Part shown: in pieces, positions 62,937-64,000 of the stretch
How positions within the stretch are numbered: position 1 is the stretch's first letter
Layout of the letters: each line of letters begins with the position of its first letter
Assembly (NCBI RefSeq): GCF_016612995.1
Contig: NZ_JAEOAH010000015.1
Coordinates: 87,097-151,096 of the forward strand
DNA length: 64,000 bases
Origin: Viridibacillus soli
GTDB taxonomy: Bacteria; Bacillota; Bacilli; Bacillales_A; Planococcaceae
Direction: 5' to 3'
Program-made: the position numbers and the translations under genes
Notes under the pieces: model-generated
Told to the model about the DNA's origin: nothing
What the model saw: the letters and a program-made list of their open reading frames with translations, nothing else
The model's database searches: none

Positions 62937-63117
62937 AACATTCTCCTCTCAGTAATATTTAAAAGGATATTCCTCTCAATTCTTTAGTTTAAATATTATT
63001 TTGATAAAAGATCACTAAATTTTCGTAAATATTTACAGAAAAACCAATTTTTTATTATTGCGGTTGAAAGCCAAAAAAGGAAACACTTCGATAAAGGTGG
63101 CTCCATCCATTTGGTTT

Positions 63118-64000
63118 TTATTCACAATTATACGTGTGCGACAACGACAGTTTGCGTTTTATGGAACAGCTTTTCCTTCGATTTTTCGAAGCCAGATGTA
63201 GGCTGGTTTCCAAAGAAGCCCTTAAATATAGGCTGATTTGCAGGATTTTTCGTTTACTCTTGGTTTCAATTTGAGCTAAAACATTCAACCTAAATACAAT
63301 GAGGGCAATAAATACTTGGTTGTAAATAGCATTCTCGCTTTGACCACAGAATTTTTTAATGTTGCGATGCTGCTTGATCCGTTTGAAAAACAGCTCAATT
63401 GCCCAGCGTGATTTGTACATGTCTGAGGTTTCATCAGGTTCTAAATCGAAGCGATTCGTAATTAAGCAAAGGATATTCCCCTTTGAATCCTTCACTTTGA
63501 GCAAGCGAAAATAGTTCTCTGCTCGAGTTGGCACGTTGCCAATCAACACCATCTGATCCGACAAAACAGCAGAATCTGCAGGGATTTTAAAATCATAAAT
63601 TTCCCGGATAACTGCATTCTTTTTCAATCTCGTAAGGAAAAAGAAGCCCTCATCTGTCATGCGATCGAAACGTTCATAATCCAGGTAGCCACGGTCGAAA
63701 ACGTACATGCATTCTCGGTCATCTAACATGACTTCGAGCTGACCACGATCGTGTTCGATGGCATTTGTCAGAACCGCTTTTTCAGGATAGGACGTTCCTT
63801 TTTCCATGAACACCAGGCGTAAGTGAAGCTTAATGCCCGCTTTTGTTTTACGAAATTCAGCCCATTTGTGATTCGTTAAATTAAGAGGTAATGTACTCGA
63901 ATCAATGATTTTAAATGGCATGATGCTTTTCGAGATATTCGTTTTTTGGTGAATTTGAACGACTAAATCAAGGAAAAGCTGTTGGAAGATGTCTGGATTC
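63118..64000 (-). pseudogene. IS4-family transposase, cut by the window edge, frameshifted C terminus
   Basis: The frame is open to the window end, so the N terminus is outside. DDE features are visible: FKIIDSSTLP (first Asp), YVFDRGYLDYERF (second Asp) and YKSRWAIELFFKRIKQ (YREK motif with the catalytic Glu), typical of IS4 members such as IS231-like elements. Near 63200 the frame changes: the next frame reads WKPAYIWLRKIEGKAVP and stops, as relatives do, while the ORF runs on to an unrelated tail. So the last 20 residues are altered and activity is doubtful. Confidence 0.75.

Overview
The window looks like chromosomal DNA from a low-GC Gram-positive endospore-former of the Bacillaceae/Planococcaceae, most like Lysinibacillus or Solibacillus. 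This rests on AT-rich DNA, strong AGGAGG ribosome-binding sites, U-tract terminators, a Lia-type cell-envelope stress system, a B. subtilis-like ytmI/tcy sulfur operon, an S-box, a WalR box and an Sdp-type toxin locus. The genus is inferred from protein style, not from a marker gene. No rRNA, tRNA or CRISPR was seen.

Layout: 0.2-3.7 kb is a Lia envelope-stress operon (LiaI-like, PspA/LiaH, LiaF, LiaS, LiaR). 3.9-5.3 kb is an orphan PlcR/NprR-type regulator. 5.3-8.4 kb is a two-component system with an overlooked 57-residue membrane ORF overlapping both partners. 8.5-9.0 kb and 10.4-10.9 kb hold two unrelated tandem repeat arrays around a DMT exporter and a small DNA-binding protein. 11-14.2 kb is homoserine dehydrogenase (no ACT domain) and O-acetylhomoserine sulfhydrylase under a SAM-I riboswitch. 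14.4-21.4 kb holds a nitroreductase, a large membrane protein, YhhN, PepT, an exporter and a CPBP protease preceded by two tiny Cys-containing ORFs. 21.7-25.4 kb has a dead transposase, a Fur box, a siderophore-iron reductase and MntH. 25.4-33.7 kb covers nucleoside salvage (ribokinase, nucleoside hydrolase), then a GNAT / enolase-superfamily / regulator / NhaC / M20 hydrolase group that resembles an N-acyl amino acid or dipeptide epimerisation pathway. 34-41.2 kb is envelope-related (ABC exporter, MprF, SodC lipoprotein, LysM-3D wall protein with a WalR box). 41.9-44.5 kb has a cobalamin riboswitch without a recognisable target and a deletion fusion of lytS to the 3' end of cstA. 44.6-48.4 kb has degenerate dispersed repeats, an ABC1/UbiB kinase, a DUF2269-like protein and a YfbR-like nucleotidase that appears to use an ATA start.

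48.5-57.2 kb is one large minus-strand sulfur operon matching B. subtilis ytmI-tcyJKLMN-ytmO-ytnI-ytnJ in content. It encodes a LysR activator, two flavin-dependent monooxygenases, a cystine-type ABC importer, a glutaredoxin-like protein, a GNAT, a nitroreductase and a flavin reductase. Together these would import S-modified cysteines and release their sulfur.

57.3-64 kb is an accessory region rich in decayed mobile DNA (IS256-, IS3- and IS4-family remnants and a Tn3 transposase scrap). At its core is an Sdp-like antimicrobial peptide locus: sdpA-sdpB on the minus strand, a divergent sdpC-like toxin precursor on the plus strand, a 10-10-10 inverted repeat between them and a DCC-family thiol oxidoreductase further along. 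No SdpI-like immunity gene is visible. This locus, with its divergent layout and separated oxidoreductase, is the most interesting system in the window.
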